A stretch of DNA of 24,313 nt from contig CAZKEL010000037.1 in assembly GCA_964551815.1 (NCBI GenBank), forward strand, positions 1 to 24,313, in the 5' to 3' direction. Positions 1 to 11,832 of this stretch are shown piece by piece. The DNA is from D37C17 sp964551815 (GTDB taxonomy: Bacteria; Fidelibacterota; Marinisomatia; SCGC-AAA003-L08; D37C17). Position numbers and translations under genes: made by a program. The notes below the pieces were generated by a model, which searched no databases, had not been told where the DNA came from, and saw only the letters and a program-made list of their open reading frames with translations. The first letter of the stretch is position 1. Each line of letters opens with the position of its first letter.

Positions 1-67
<67 letters not shown>

Positions 68-76
68 TAGGGAGTA

Positions 77-100
77 AATCCGACGCTATTTTGTCGGATT
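77..100 (+). other. spacer hairpin just after 16S
   Basis: AATCCGAC (77-84) pairs perfectly with GTCGGATT (93-100) around an 8-nt loop, about 10 nt after the 16S end. A second dyad, GTCGAA/TTCGAC, follows at 104-124. Such stems in the 16S-tRNA spacer are plausible RNase processing structures. That role is inferred from position only. Confidence 0.5.
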
Positions 101-152
101 ACGGTCGAACCTCTTTGTTTCGACGCTCACGCACACTTTCATTTTATTTTTG

Positions 153-226
153 GGGTTTGTAGCTCAGTCGGTTAGAGCACCGCTCTGATAAGGCGGGGGT
201 CGGTAGTTCGAGTCTACCCAGACCCA
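153..226 (+). tRNA. trnI: tRNA-Ile (anticodon GAU)
   Basis: A 74-nt cloverleaf. The acceptor stem GGGTTTG (153-159) pairs with CAGACCC (219-225), and A226 is the discriminator. The anticodon loop CTGATAA places GAT at 187-189, and the T-arm carries GTTCGAGTC. CCA is not encoded. It sits in the 16S-23S spacer, the usual place for tRNA-Ile(GAU) in bacterial rrn operons, and is co-transcribed with the rRNAs. Confidence 0.97.
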
Positions 227-262
227 CTTTACAGTCGTGTGCAGGGGGCTATTGCCTGTTTC

Positions 263-335
263 GGGGCTGTAGCTCAGCTGGGAGAGCATCGCGTTTGCAA
301 CGCGAGGGTCGCAGGTTCGATCCCTGTCAGCTCCA
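263..335 (+). tRNA. trnA: tRNA-Ala (anticodon UGC)
   Basis: A 73-nt cloverleaf. Acceptor GGGGCTG (263-269) pairs with CAGCTCC (328-334), discriminator A335. The anticodon loop TTTGCAA gives TGC at 296-298, and the T-arm has GGTTCGATCC. CCA is not fully encoded (only CA follows). It forms the classic Ile-Ala spacer pair with the upstream tRNA. Its 3' terminal bases are reused as the start of a tandem repeat immediately downstream. Confidence 0.97.
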
Positions 336-431
336 CAAGAATTTGGAGGGTCGTTCCGACAGTATCGTCGGAATCAGCTCCACAAGAATTTGGAGGGTCG
401 TTCCGACAGTGTCGTCGGAATCAGCTCCACA
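327..431 (+). repeat. 47-bp tandem repeat built on the tRNA-Ala 3' end
   Basis: A 47-bp unit runs 327-373 and again 374-420, with a third partial copy (TCAGCTCCACA) at 421-431. Units 1 and 2 differ at one visible base (agtat versus agtgt), which falls in the hairpin loop. Each unit begins with the 3' strand of the tRNA-Ala acceptor stem and contains a 7-bp hairpin TTCCGAC/GTCGGAA with a 6-nt loop. TGGAG and the next CTCCA can pair outside it. Each unit therefore restores an apparent tRNA 3' end followed by a stem-loop. Confidence 0.93.
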
Positions 432-506
432 GATTTTTAAGCCAAATAGGCTTAACTAAGAAGCCCGTCAATAATCAAGGGCGAGAATGAGTTCAGATAA
501 TTGAAC

Positions 507-518
507 TGCTTTTTGAAA
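507..518 (+). promoter_or_regulatory. boxA-like antitermination element before 23S
   Basis: TGCTTTTTGAAA resembles the boxA consensus found in leader and spacer regions of rRNA operons, where the NusB/NusE complex binds. It lies about 50 nt before 23S and directly follows a small dyad GTTCA/TGAAC (491-506). The call rests on sequence similarity and position only. Confidence 0.4.
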
Positions 519-569
519 TTGTGAGTTTATATCCAAATAACTGTAAATGTCTATCTGGAAATGTAAAAG

Positions 570-3473
<2,904 letters not shown>

Positions 3474-3523
3474 TTTAAATTTCCGATAGACTTTATCAGT
3501 TTGGATATAAGCTCACCAATATT

Positions 3524-3642
3524 TTCCGGTGACAATAGCATAGAGGAAACACCCGATCCCATTCCGAACTCGGCAGTTAAGCTCTATAGCGCCGATGGTA
3601 CTGCACGGGAGACCAGTGTGGAAGAGTAGGACGTTGCCGGTA
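3524..3642 (+). rRNA. rrf: 5S ribosomal RNA
   Basis: About 119 nt. The 5' strand CCGGTGAC pairs with 3' GTTGCCGG through wobbles. The conserved loops CCGATCCCATTCCGAACTCGG and the helix IV/V region (CGCCGATGGTACTG...GGGAGAC...) are present. It is the last rRNA of the operon and is followed at once by a terminator. Confidence 0.96.
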
Positions 3643-3646
3643 TTTT

Positions 3647-3682
3647 AAAAGCCCCCGATGAAAATCGGGGGCTTTTCGTTTT
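3647..3682 (+). terminator. intrinsic terminator of the rrn operon
   Basis: A GC-rich stem, AAAAGCCCCCGAT (3647-3659) and ATCGGGGGCTTTT (3664-3676), closes on a GAAA tetraloop and is followed by a T-rich tract. It lies 5 nt after 5S, so rRNA transcription should end here. Confidence 0.93.
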
Positions 3683-3888
3683 CATAAACTAATAAGATGT
3701 CCAAAAGGATGACCTCATTTAATGTATTAAAAGGGAATAGATGTCATCCTATTTGATTAACCTTTAAAGTTTTATCCATTTAACAGGGTGAAGCCTGGTA
3801 GGATGTGCATTACACATTTTATCCCTTTGTCCTCCAGAAATATAATACCTAATTTTTATTAGGCTATCCGTCAGCCAAATTCAGCCGA
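3683..3888 (+). promoter_or_regulatory. intergenic region, probable promoter of the ten-gene cluster
   Basis: This 206-nt gap has no gene. It contains a dyad AGGATGAC (3706-3713) / GTCATCCT (3743-3750), a -10-like TATAAT at 3841-3846 without a convincing -35, and a small dyad CCTAA/TTAGG at 3848-3863. Because a terminator lies upstream and ten close-packed genes follow, a promoter is expected here. The exact box assignment is weak. No Shine-Dalgarno sequence is visible before the first ATG. Confidence 0.4.
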
Positions 3889-5010
3889 ATGAATAGAATT
3901 CCAATTACAATAGTATTAATCATAACTTTATTTTCAACAGCAACCTCTAATGAATGCAGTTGCTGCTTAGAAGAACAATATTTTAATGATGACCTTTTAT
4001 ATATCTATACAAATTTTATTGATGACTCCGGAATTTCAGCAACTCACCCGTTAATTTTTTCCTACGCCCTGAATACCAATTGCACAGAAACTCCCACGCA
4101 TATTGAATTTTCCTATAGTATAACAGCACCTTCTATAGGAATAACTACTTTTGAAACCTATTATTCGGGAAGTTTGCAGTTAAACACCGATATTTTTCCC
4201 TCGCATATCAATAATTTACTTTTTACCGGTGGAAAAGGACCTGATATGGAAACCAATAAAAAGGGGCAAATTTTAGCACAATATCTAAGTCAATCCGGTA
4301 ATATGCCAAATGGTCTTTACCGTTTCTCGCTTAAGCTGAAAGCAGCTTCCACTACCCTATATTCAGTAAATAAAACTATTGAAGTATCCATCCCGCAAAA
4401 CCTTGACCTTTTATATCCTGGAGGTGACTATAGGGAGATATCCACCGCATTTACATTTAATCCAGTCCCCCTATTTACCTGGTTTGCAGATTATTGTCCC
4501 TCTTGTGAATACAGCATCCGTATCTGTAATTATGACTCGCAAAAACATCACTCGTTGGAGGATGCACTGGCAGGAGAATCCCTGGTTCCCTTCCTGCAAT
4601 CTGACGAGTATTTACCTATCGGGAAAAATGTATTATCCTATCAATACCCTGTAATGGGCCATGAGAATTTAGAGGTGGGTAAGTATTATGTGTGGCAGAT
4701 CCGGCGGTCAATGGTATCAACAGTAGGAGAGAAATATCATTACAGCATTCCCTTTGTTTTTGAGGTCAGGGCAGCAGATAAATTACAAGTGGACTATAGC
4801 GATCCTTATCTTTCCGTCATTGAGGAATTAATTGGCGAAGAACAATTTACCATGTGGTTTAGTACCGGAGGTGATTTAGAGCGATATACAACCCAGGGAG
4901 TATCCATTTGGGTTAATGAGGACGAGATGCATATCGAAAGTTTATATACACTGTTGTCTGAGTTAAGGCAGAATAAAATTACAATCACTGATCTGGAAAT
5001 TAAGAAATGA
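3889..5010 (+). CDS. exported beta-sandwich protein of unknown function
   Basis: 373 aa. I do not recognise a named family. Residues 1-20 look like a signal peptide (MNRIPITIVLIITLFSTATS), with a C-x-C-C cluster at 24-27 just after it. It does not fit a standard lipobox, so lipidation is doubtful. The rest is rich in beta-strand patterns. Around 178-295 there is an Ig/Fn3-like arrangement: PGGDY, then F-T-W (196-198), Y-S-I-R-I (208-212) and Y-Y-V-W-Q-I (266-271). It is first in the cluster, and its stop overlaps the next ATG (ATGA at 5007), so it is translationally coupled to the FecR-domain gene. The context suggests a periplasmic or surface component of the same sensing complex; this is inference. 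Confidence 0.8.
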   Translation: MNRIPITIVLIITLFSTATSNECSCCLEEQYFNDDLLYIYTNFIDDSGISATHPLIFSYALNTNCTETPTHIEFSYSITAPSIGITTFETYYSGSLQLNTDIFPSHINNLLFTGGKGPDMETNKKGQILAQYLSQSGNMPNGLYRFSLKLKAASTTLYSVNKTIEVSIPQNLDLLYPGGDYREISTAFTFNPVPLFTWFADYCPSCEYSIRICNYDSQKHHSLEDALAGESLVPFLQSDEYLPIGKNVLSYQYPVMGHENLEVGKYYVWQIRRSMVSTVGEKYHYSIPFVFEVRAADKLQVDYSDPYLSVIEELIGEEQFTMWFSTGGDLERYTTQGVSIWVNEDEMHIESLYTLLSELRQNKITITDLEIKK

Positions 5011-5732
5011 GATATACCTTTTTCTTATTACTTTTTACATTAAATCTGGCCTCAGAACCCATCGCCATTGTGACAAAAGTACGCGGAAAAACCCTATTAA
5101 CCGGGACAAAAAACAAATTAAAGGTAAATTCCCCCATTTACTTAGAAGATGAAATATTAGTTTCCTCAAAGTCATTTTTAAAATGTATTTTCTTGGATGA
5201 TGGCAGCAGTTTAAATGTGTACCCTGAAACATCCCTGCAAATAACGGGGAGTATTGCAGACCGAAAAATTCAGAAAGAAATAACTCTGAATTATGGAAGC
5301 ATTCAAACTCAGATAAATCCTCAATTAAACGGGGAATTTAAACTCCTTACAAAAAATTCTGAACTGACTTGTGAGGAATGTGCCTTTTGGGCATTGACAA
5401 TGGAAGGGATTGAAGATAAATTTTATAAAATTAATAATTCAGCTACAGTGTACAATCCATCCGTTGAATTTTATCTGGAAATACCTTCGGACTCAACTTT
5501 ATTTTCAATCCAGGGGAAAGACCCTTACCTGAAAGAGACGAGTGTATCAGAGCAGAAACATTTCGAATTACTCTTACTGGATGCTGAAGAGTCACTTACA
5601 AAAATTGAACAGACATTGGAGATGGCAGACTCAGATTCAGTTTCCACCCCGTTGGAAAATATCCTGAGAATAAAACTAAAAAATGCAGCCAATGAAGAGC
5701 GGGAATTAATTCTAACTTATACCCGGGAATAA
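5007..5732 (+). CDS. FecR-domain periplasmic protein
   Basis: 241 aa. Residues 1-16 form a short signal peptide. Residues ~19-130 match the FecR domain pattern: a start like IAIVTKVRGKTLL, then a strand with L-E-D-E-I-L-V, then F-L-D-D-G-S-S-L-N-V-Y-P-E-T-S-L, and later L-N-Y-G-S-I. In classical systems FecR relays outer-membrane signals to a sigma factor, but FecR domains also occur next to CHASE2 cyclases, as here, and no sigma or anti-sigma gene is present in the window. Two cysteines (C-E-E-C near 121-124) could form a disulfide. A C-terminal helical region (~185-225) could mediate contacts. The ATG overlaps the upstream stop. Confidence 0.85.
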   Translation: MRYTFFLLLFTLNLASEPIAIVTKVRGKTLLTGTKNKLKVNSPIYLEDEILVSSKSFLKCIFLDDGSSLNVYPETSLQITGSIADRKIQKEITLNYGSIQTQINPQLNGEFKLLTKNSELTCEECAFWALTMEGIEDKFYKINNSATVYNPSVEFYLEIPSDSTLFSIQGKDPYLKETSVSEQKHFELLLLDAEESLTKIEQTLEMADSDSVSTPLENILRIKLKNAANEERELILTYTRE

Positions 5733-5739
5733 GATTTTT

Positions 5740-8472
5740 TTGAAATCCTTTATAATTGCATTATCCCTTTTTTCAGGAATTTTTGCCAATAAAATAATTC
5801 ATGAAAGGGTTGACTCAGCAGCCTTTGGACAACCTTTTATAATTGATGCATTCATAAATAAAGAGCATGGTGAAGTCCATCGGTTTACCTTATTGATCAG
5901 GTCTGCCGGAAACACTGAATTTCAGGAACTTCCGCTGATTTATAAGGGAAGTTACCGCTATGCTGGCATCATCCCCGGTAATTTTATGAAGCGGGAGTAT
6001 CTGGAATATTATCTCATGTTAGAACTTGCAGATTTTAACAGGAGCACTTTTCCCCAAATTAATGCAAAATTCAACCCTCTCAGGATTGCCATAATTTCTC
6101 AGGATCAGACGGAACCAGAAACTAATACAAAGGAAGACTTTGATATTGTTGCCCTTCCTCCGGAAGCCATTATATTAAGTCCGGCTCCCGGTGCAAGTAT
6201 TGCCAGAAAAGATGTCTTTATTGCACTGTCTTATTTTACCCTTGAAGAAATTGATCCTTCTAAGATTCAAATTTATTTAGATGATAATGATATGACATCC
6301 TTTGCTCATATTGATTCCACCTATTTGAGTTTACAATATGAAAATATTACACCTGGCACCCATCAGGTTAAGGTTCATTTAACGAACATATATGGTCAAA
6401 AATTTGATAATATTCAATGGAAATTTAATGTGACACCAAGCGAGGGCGCGGGCATGGGACTTGTAAAAAATCAATCCCGCAGTTTTCGTGCCGGCTTTCA
6501 AAGTGGTTCAGCAAATAGTAATACTCAAAATGTAGGAACGGCAAGTTTATACTATTTCATTGATCTTGAATGGCTGAAAATTGATGCTCAATACGATAAA
6601 TCATCTCTTGAAAATAAATTTTACCAACCCTTTGATCGCTATAAAATTAAGTTTGCATCTGAATTTTTAGAAGTAAATTTTGGAGACTCCCATCCCTTTT
6701 TCGATGAATACTCTCTCAGAGGGCATCCTGTCCGGGGGCTGCATTTTATTTTTTCTCGTGGACCAGTTTATGGTCAACTTATCAGTGGTGAATCTGCAAG
6801 GGCTGTCCAGGGTGATCCTGAAAAAAATGCCATGGTGATCTCACATGTAGATTCAACCACAGCAAACTGGACTTTTTACCTGAGCAGGAACAATTATACT
6901 TTTAAAAGGGATGTATGGGGAGGGAATCTGATACTCAGTTTAGGGAAAAAAATAAAATGGGATATTAACTTTCTAAAGGTGCAGGATAACACTCCAACGG
7001 TATCTGCATCTGTCAATAATGCCCGGGTATATTTTGCATCCCCATTACAGGAAAGGATGGTGTCAGGTAGTGATAATATTTTCAGTGAGGATTTTCAGGG
7101 CCTTTATACCACCTACTCAGATTTACTCAGTGAATTTAATGGTATATTTCCTGATGGAGATTCGTTAGTGGTACTCGCCTCGAATTTTGTAGGGGATAAA
7201 CCCAAAGGGAATTTTATCTGGGGGAGTAATATTCAACTGGGGTTTGATGAGTCCCGCATACTTTATACAACAGGATTCTCTTTCAGCATGTTAAATCAGA
7301 ATCGCTGGAATAATATCAATTCTACCACTCAATTAGATACGGTGGCTTTTGACTCCACTATTGACGGGAAATACCTGGAACATGTTACTCTGGATTCTAC
7401 CGTTACCCTGTCGCAATATGAATCGAACTTTTATTTTGGGAGTGAAATGATGCCCATGATTCCCTATTTACTGTCTTCAGGGCCAGGCATTTCGAATTTA
7501 TTAAATAGTACCTCTGTAATCAGACATTCCTCCCTTCAACTACGCTATCTAAATAATCGTATTGAAATTGGGAATAAGCAGGTAGGGGCAGATTATTTCT
7601 CATTGTTAAACCCGGGGTTAAAAACGAATTACTCGGAAAGTTTTTTTTCAGACAGGATAAACCTCTTTCAAAATAAATTATTATTATTCTATAAAAATAG
7701 TAAAATAACGGAAGGTATCTACGCCCAGATTTCTAAACCGGTTAATACAAATACCTCCCTGTTTAATATTGCTCTTTTCCCCGGGAGCGGACTTCCTTCT
7801 TTCAATATTTCCTTCCGTAATTCAACCAGATCAAATGATTTGAAGACTCTGAATTTTATATCTGATTCCCTTACCATTATGGACGGAATTACTGTACTGG
7901 ATACAATCGGCATTGATACAGTGGACCAAAGGGTTAATCTGCTCACCAACCAATTTAATATTTCCATGACGAACCATTTTCATTTAGGAGGAGATCAGGT
8001 ACTGAGTGTAAATATACTAAACTATAAACAAACGGATAATATTGGAAATGAACTCATTCAGTCACCTGAATATTTTATAAAAAATGCAGAAAGTGAATCC
8101 TATGGAATATCCCTAAAAACAGTTTATAATAAGTATTGGGAATCAAGTATTTATTTATCCTTAAGCACATATAATTTTGGACAAAAGGGTAGTCAACACT
8201 ATATGAAACAGGATCATCAGTCCTGGACAATCAACCTCCAACAGTTTAGCCAGGGGATTTTTGACAGAGTATCTTATGGGGTGGGGTATTTTACCGGAAG
8301 AAATTCTACTTATTTTACTCAGTATAATTTAAAGTGGGGATTCTCAATACATTTTTTAGACATACTTACCTTAAATAGTCAGATAGAATATCGAATTAAA
8401 TATTTAGGGGCAGAAACAAAATCTGTAAATGATTACTTTTTAACCATGAATGTATCCTACGATTTAAAATAA
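5740..8472 (+). CDS. large exported protein with Ig-like N-terminus and probable outer-membrane beta-barrel
   Basis: 910 aa, starting at a TTG 7 nt after the FecR stop. This start gives a good signal peptide (about residues 1-17, ...SLFSGIFAN). Residues ~20-115 and ~150-232 look like two beta-sandwich domains; the second contains P-P-E-A-I-I-L-S-P-A-P-G and ends with a W-K-F-N-V strand. From ~240 to the end the sequence alternates polar and hydrophobic/aromatic residues with many N/S/Y turns, typical of a long outer-membrane barrel. The last residues are N-V-S-Y-D-L-K, so it lacks a canonical terminal aromatic. No plug domain or TonB box was seen. Its place between FecR and the cyclase suggests an outer-membrane partner of the sensor. 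Function is unknown. Confidence 0.75.
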   Translation: MKSFIIALSLFSGIFANKIIHERVDSAAFGQPFIIDAFINKEHGEVHRFTLLIRSAGNTEFQELPLIYKGSYRYAGIIPGNFMKREYLEYYLMLELADFNRSTFPQINAKFNPLRIAIISQDQTEPETNTKEDFDIVALPPEAIILSPAPGASIARKDVFIALSYFTLEEIDPSKIQIYLDDNDMTSFAHIDSTYLSLQYENITPGTHQVKVHLTNIYGQKFDNIQWKFNVTPSEGAGMGLVKNQSRSFRAGFQSGSANSNTQNVGTASLYYFIDLEWLKIDAQYDKSSLENKFYQPFDRYKIKFASEFLEVNFGDSHPFFDEYSLRGHPVRGLHFIFSRGPVYGQLISGESARAVQGDPEKNAMVISHVDSTTANWTFYLSRNNYTFKRDVWGGNLILSLGKKIKWDINFLKVQDNTPTVSASVNNARVYFASPLQERMVSGSDNIFSEDFQGLYTTYSDLLSEFNGIFPDGDSLVVLASNFVGDKPKGNFIWGSNIQLGFDESRILYTTGFSFSMLNQNRWNNINSTTQLDTVAFDSTIDGKYLEHVTLDSTVTLSQYESNFYFGSEMMPMIPYLLSSGPGISNLLNSTSVIRHSSLQLRYLNNRIEIGNKQVGADYFSLLNPGLKTNYSESFFSDRINLFQNKLLLFYKNSKITEGIYAQISKPVNTNTSLFNIALFPGSGLPSFNISFRNSTRSNDLKTLNFISDSLTIMDGITVLDTIGIDTVDQRVNLLTNQFNISMTNHFHLGGDQVLSVNILNYKQTDNIGNELIQSPEYFIKNAESESYGISLKTVYNKYWESSIYLSLSTYNFGQKGSQHYMKQDHQSWTINLQQFSQGIFDRVSYGVGYFTGRNSTYFTQYNLKWGFSIHFLDILTLNSQIEYRIKYLGAETKSVNDYFLTMNVSYDLK

Positions 8473-8481
8473 AGGAAAACT

Positions 8482-11400
8482 ATGGCCGAGCCAAATGATA
8501 CGATTAATCAGTCTATTGAACCAGAAGCAAATTCTGCTGACAATGCAAATGCAGAAACAGAAAAATCAGGCGACAATAAAATAGTAAAATTTCTAAAAGA
8601 TTTACTCCCTACCTTTATAATTGGTGTAGGGTCACTTGTCCTGGTTTTCTTTCTTCACTTTCTGGGAGTCTTTGACACCTTAGAACTCAAACTCTATGAC
8701 TTCCGACTGAAATTACGAGGAGCAACATCCGGTACAGCTTCACAATCTGCCCTTCCCAATGCTGAAGGATTTATTGATGGTACCGAACCTTTCAACGACA
8801 TAAATGAAAACGGCACTTGGGATCCTGCAGAGGTTTTTACCGATATTAATGAAAATGGGAAGTACGATCCCGGCGAACCTTTTGTAGATGCAGGCAATGG
8901 CATATTTGACGAAGGTGAACCCTATGTTGATTTAGACGGTAATGGAGCCTATGATGAGTGGGACGAATTTGAAGACAAAGGAAACGGAAAATTTGACGGT
9001 GCTGAACCCTATACAGATGTAAACACCAACAGAATCTGGGATGGTGAGAACAAAATATATGATCCCGGGATTGACGCTATGAATGCAGAAGGCGTGGGAT
9101 GCTGGGAAGAAGAGTCTTGTGCCAATGGTGTATATGATGAGGATGAAGAATTTATTGATACAGGGAATGGGAAATGGGATGGAGCAGAACCTTTTGAAGA
9201 TGGAAACGGCAATGGGGTCTGGGATGATGCAGAACCATTCCGTGATGATAACGGGAATGGAAGCTGGGAATCAAATGAACCCATTATGGACATGAACGGA
9301 AACGGAACCTGGGATGACAGTGAAGTCTTTACTGATATGAATGGCAACGGTATTTATGATATGGCAGAAGAGTTTATAGATGTAAATGAAAATGGTCTCT
9401 GGGATGAAGGTGAGGAATTGTTTGATATTGGAAACGGATTTTGGAATGAGGGTGAAGAGTTTACAGATGTTGATGAATGTGAAAAGACTGAACAGGTTTG
9501 CCACAATCAGGAATGTGTGGATTACCTTGAATGTCATGATATCAATCAAAATGGTAAATGGGATGACGGATTAGATGTAGTCATAGTAGAAAGAGATGAT
9601 GAATCTTTCCGGTTGATCCCTGATCCATTGCCCTACAGCCGGGCGAATGTGTGGGCAAGGGTGGTTAGAAACTTAACCAATGCAGGTGCCAAAGTGATTG
9701 TATTTGACTTTGTATTTGACAAACCCGATCACCAAACGAAAAACCTGAAATCCTATATGGAAACCAATGAGTTAGAATTCCCCTTAATTGACGGTGATGA
9801 AAAGTTTATAGAGGCAGTACAATATGCAGAAGCAAATGGCACCAAGGTAATTCTTGCCTCTAAAATTGCGTACGAAGCATCCAGAATTCCTCCAACTTAT
9901 TACCTTGGCCCTTATGAAAAACTCATTTCAGATGACAGAGTGAATATCACTACCGGATTAGTAAATATTCCTACGGATATGGATGGGTTTAACCGTCGTT
10001 ATTGGCCCTTAAGTATGGCTCCCGGAGATACAAACCTGTACCCAACCCTTGCCATACAGACGGTGATTGACTATTTAGGTATCCCGCAAAGTTCTCCCAT
10101 TTTCGAAGGAGAATCAGCACGGTATGGGCCTTATGGAAATAATTCATACTTAGAAATTCCTTCCTATGGGAAAAAGTCAGAAGGATTCCTCATTAACTTT
10201 TTTGGACCTCCTTCGGGTGCATCTGCACCGGGAAAACCCACCTATAATACTTTTACCAGAATCTCTCTCTCAAATATTTTGGATACAGAAGATTATAATC
10301 TCGGGGAGGGAATATTTGATCCTGATTTTGGAGAATGGGATTATTTTGAAGATCAGGATTGGATGGATAGAATTATTGGACCAAACGCAGAGGTGTATGC
10401 AAGCGTAGGATTTACAAATCCATTTAAGGGAAAAATTGTACTTATTGGTACCTCAATGGCAGAAGATCAGGACTTTACTCTGGCACCCTTTTCAAATTTT
10501 GACGGAGAAGAATATCAGTTCCCAGGTGTAGAATACCACGCAAATGCCGTGCAGCACCTCCTGAATGCAGATTATATTCAAACTCCTTTGGGTACTCTTC
10601 AATATCTGGATACCTATCTATTTGACCACCTGATTATTGCGGCAATTTTTGTTCTGGTTACTCTTATTTTGGTTTCCAAAACACCACCTTTGTGGGGTTT
10701 TGTCATCATTGCCATTGAATTATTCATTTGGATTTCTTACTCCATTGGTGCTTTTTTAACGGACTATCTCTGGCTGTATAAGTTGATTGCCGGGCAGCCC
10801 TTCAATATACCTGAAATTGGTACTTCTGCAATGATCCCCATTCTCTTTCCGGCATCTGCAATTATACTCCCCTTTGGTATCAATCTCTCCTATAAATTGT
10901 TCACTGAAGGCAAAGACAAGGCATATTTAAAGGCTTCCTTTGGTAATTATGTCTCACCAGAACTCATTGATCAAATGTTCGAATCAGGGGAAGCTCCAAC
11001 ATTAGGTGGTGAAGAGGGGTATAACACGGCATTCTTCTCAGATATTGCTAGTTTTTCTACTTTTTCAGAAAAACTCACGGCGCCTGATTTGGTTGAGCTT
11101 CTCAATGAATATTTAAATGCTATGACAAATATTTTATTAGATAATAAGGGTACATTGGATAAATATATTGGTGATGCAATCATAGCATTTTATGGGGCAC
11201 CAGTTGAAATAGAAGATCATGAGTATTTAGCCTGTATCACTTGCTGCCAGATGAATGACAAATTGGAAGAATTACGTCAGAAATGGAAAAGTGAAGGTGA
11301 TCGTTGGCCTGAAATCGTACATAATATGCGTCACAGGATTGGAGTAAATTGTGGCTCTCTGGTCACAGGCAATATGGGATCAGAAATGAGAATGAATTAT

Positions 11401-11832
11401 ACCATGATGGGGGATACGGTAAACCTAACAGCTCGGTTAGAATCCGGGGCAAAACAATATGGTATTGAAACACAAGTGGGTGGAAAAATTTATGAAGCAG
11501 TAAAGGATAGGTTTACCTTTAGAATGTTAGATTATGCCATTGTAAAAGGACGAAGCGAACCTGAACGCACCTATGAGCTCATATCCGAAAAAGGGAAAGA
11601 GCCGGAGGTGTATAAAGAACTTCTACCAGTATGGGATAAAGCCATTGAACTTTATACAAATCAAGAATGGGATGCTGCCATTAAAGAATTTAATAAATGC
11701 GATAAATTGGAAGAAGAATATATTGGCAGACCAACCACTCCCTGTAAGGTCTATATTGCCCGCTGTGAGGAATATAAGGAGAATTCTCCGGGGAAAGATT
11801 GGAATGGTGCCTATAAACTGACTTCAAAATAA
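8482..11832 (+). CDS. membrane adenylate cyclase with CHASE2 sensor and inserted acidic calcium-loop-like repeats
   Basis: 1116 aa; converts ATP to cAMP. Domain order: cytoplasmic N-terminus; TM ~42-64; first part of CHASE2 (L-K-L-Y-D-F-R-L-K-L-R-G, 69-80); an inserted repeat block ~97-362 with about 14 units of the form E-x-F-x-D-x-N-x-N-G-x-W-D; the rest of CHASE2 from V-V-I-V-E-R-D-D-E-S (366-375) to ~700; three TMs (~713-731, 736-758, 780-802); class III cyclase domain ~845-1010; TPR-like tail. Key residues are present: metal-binding D854 and D898, transition-state N981 and R985, and a Lys894/Thr974 purine pair, which favours ATP. Six cysteines (207-351) lie in the periplasmic insert. An AAAGGA ribosome site overlaps the upstream stop. 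The stop overlaps the porX start (TAATG). Confidence 0.93.
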   Translation: MAEPNDTINQSIEPEANSADNANAETEKSGDNKIVKFLKDLLPTFIIGVGSLVLVFFLHFLGVFDTLELKLYDFRLKLRGATSGTASQSALPNAEGFIDGTEPFNDINENGTWDPAEVFTDINENGKYDPGEPFVDAGNGIFDEGEPYVDLDGNGAYDEWDEFEDKGNGKFDGAEPYTDVNTNRIWDGENKIYDPGIDAMNAEGVGCWEEESCANGVYDEDEEFIDTGNGKWDGAEPFEDGNGNGVWDDAEPFRDDNGNGSWESNEPIMDMNGNGTWDDSEVFTDMNGNGIYDMAEEFIDVNENGLWDEGEELFDIGNGFWNEGEEFTDVDECEKTEQVCHNQECVDYLECHDINQNGKWDDGLDVVIVERDDESFRLIPDPLPYSRANVWARVVRNLTNAGAKVIVFDFVFDKPDHQTKNLKSYMETNELEFPLIDGDEKFIEAVQYAEANGTKVILASKIAYEASRIPPTYYLGPYEKLISDDRVNITTGLVNIPTDMDGFNRRYWPLSMAPGDTNLYPTLAIQTVIDYLGIPQSSPIFEGESARYGPYGNNSYLEIPSYGKKSEGFLINFFGPPSGASAPGKPTYNTFTRISLSNILDTEDYNLGEGIFDPDFGEWDYFEDQDWMDRIIGPNAEVYASVGFTNPFKGKIVLIGTSMAEDQDFTLAPFSNFDGEEYQFPGVEYHANAVQHLLNADYIQTPLGTLQYLDTYLFDHLIIAAIFVLVTLILVSKTPPLWGFVIIAIELFIWISYSIGAFLTDYLWLYKLIAGQPFNIPEIGTSAMIPILFPASAIILPFGINLSYKLFTEGKDKAYLKASFGNYVSPELIDQMFESGEAPTLGGEEGYNTAFFSDIASFSTFSEKLTAPDLVELLNEYLNAMTNILLDNKGTLDKYIGDAIIAFYGAPVEIEDHEYLACITCCQMNDKLEELRQKWKSEGDRWPEIVHNMRHRIGVNCGSLVTGNMGSEMRMNYTMMGDTVNLTARLESGAKQYGIETQVGGKIYEAVKDRFTFRMLDYAIVKGRSEPERTYELISEKGKEPEVYKELLPVWDKAIELYTNQEWDAAIKEFNKCDKLEEEYIGRPTTPCKVYIARCEEYKENSPGKDWNGAYKLTSK

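Noticed and set aside
327..431. CRISPR array
   Set aside because: Units are contiguous 47-bp copies without unique spacers, and no cas genes are present.
239..490. An open frame across the tRNA-Ala and its repeats
   Set aside because: It reads through tRNA-Ala and the tandem repeats; the frame is explained by the RNA gene and has no ribosome site.
9009..9574. Open frames on both strands within the cyclase repeat block
   Set aside because: Periodic repeats keep other frames open by chance; the + strand frame carries the coherent domain structure.
8482..11832. Guanylate rather than adenylate cyclase
   Set aside because: The purine-contact residues are Lys894 and Thr974, typical of ATP-using bacterial class III cyclases; Glu/Cys expected for GTP are absent.
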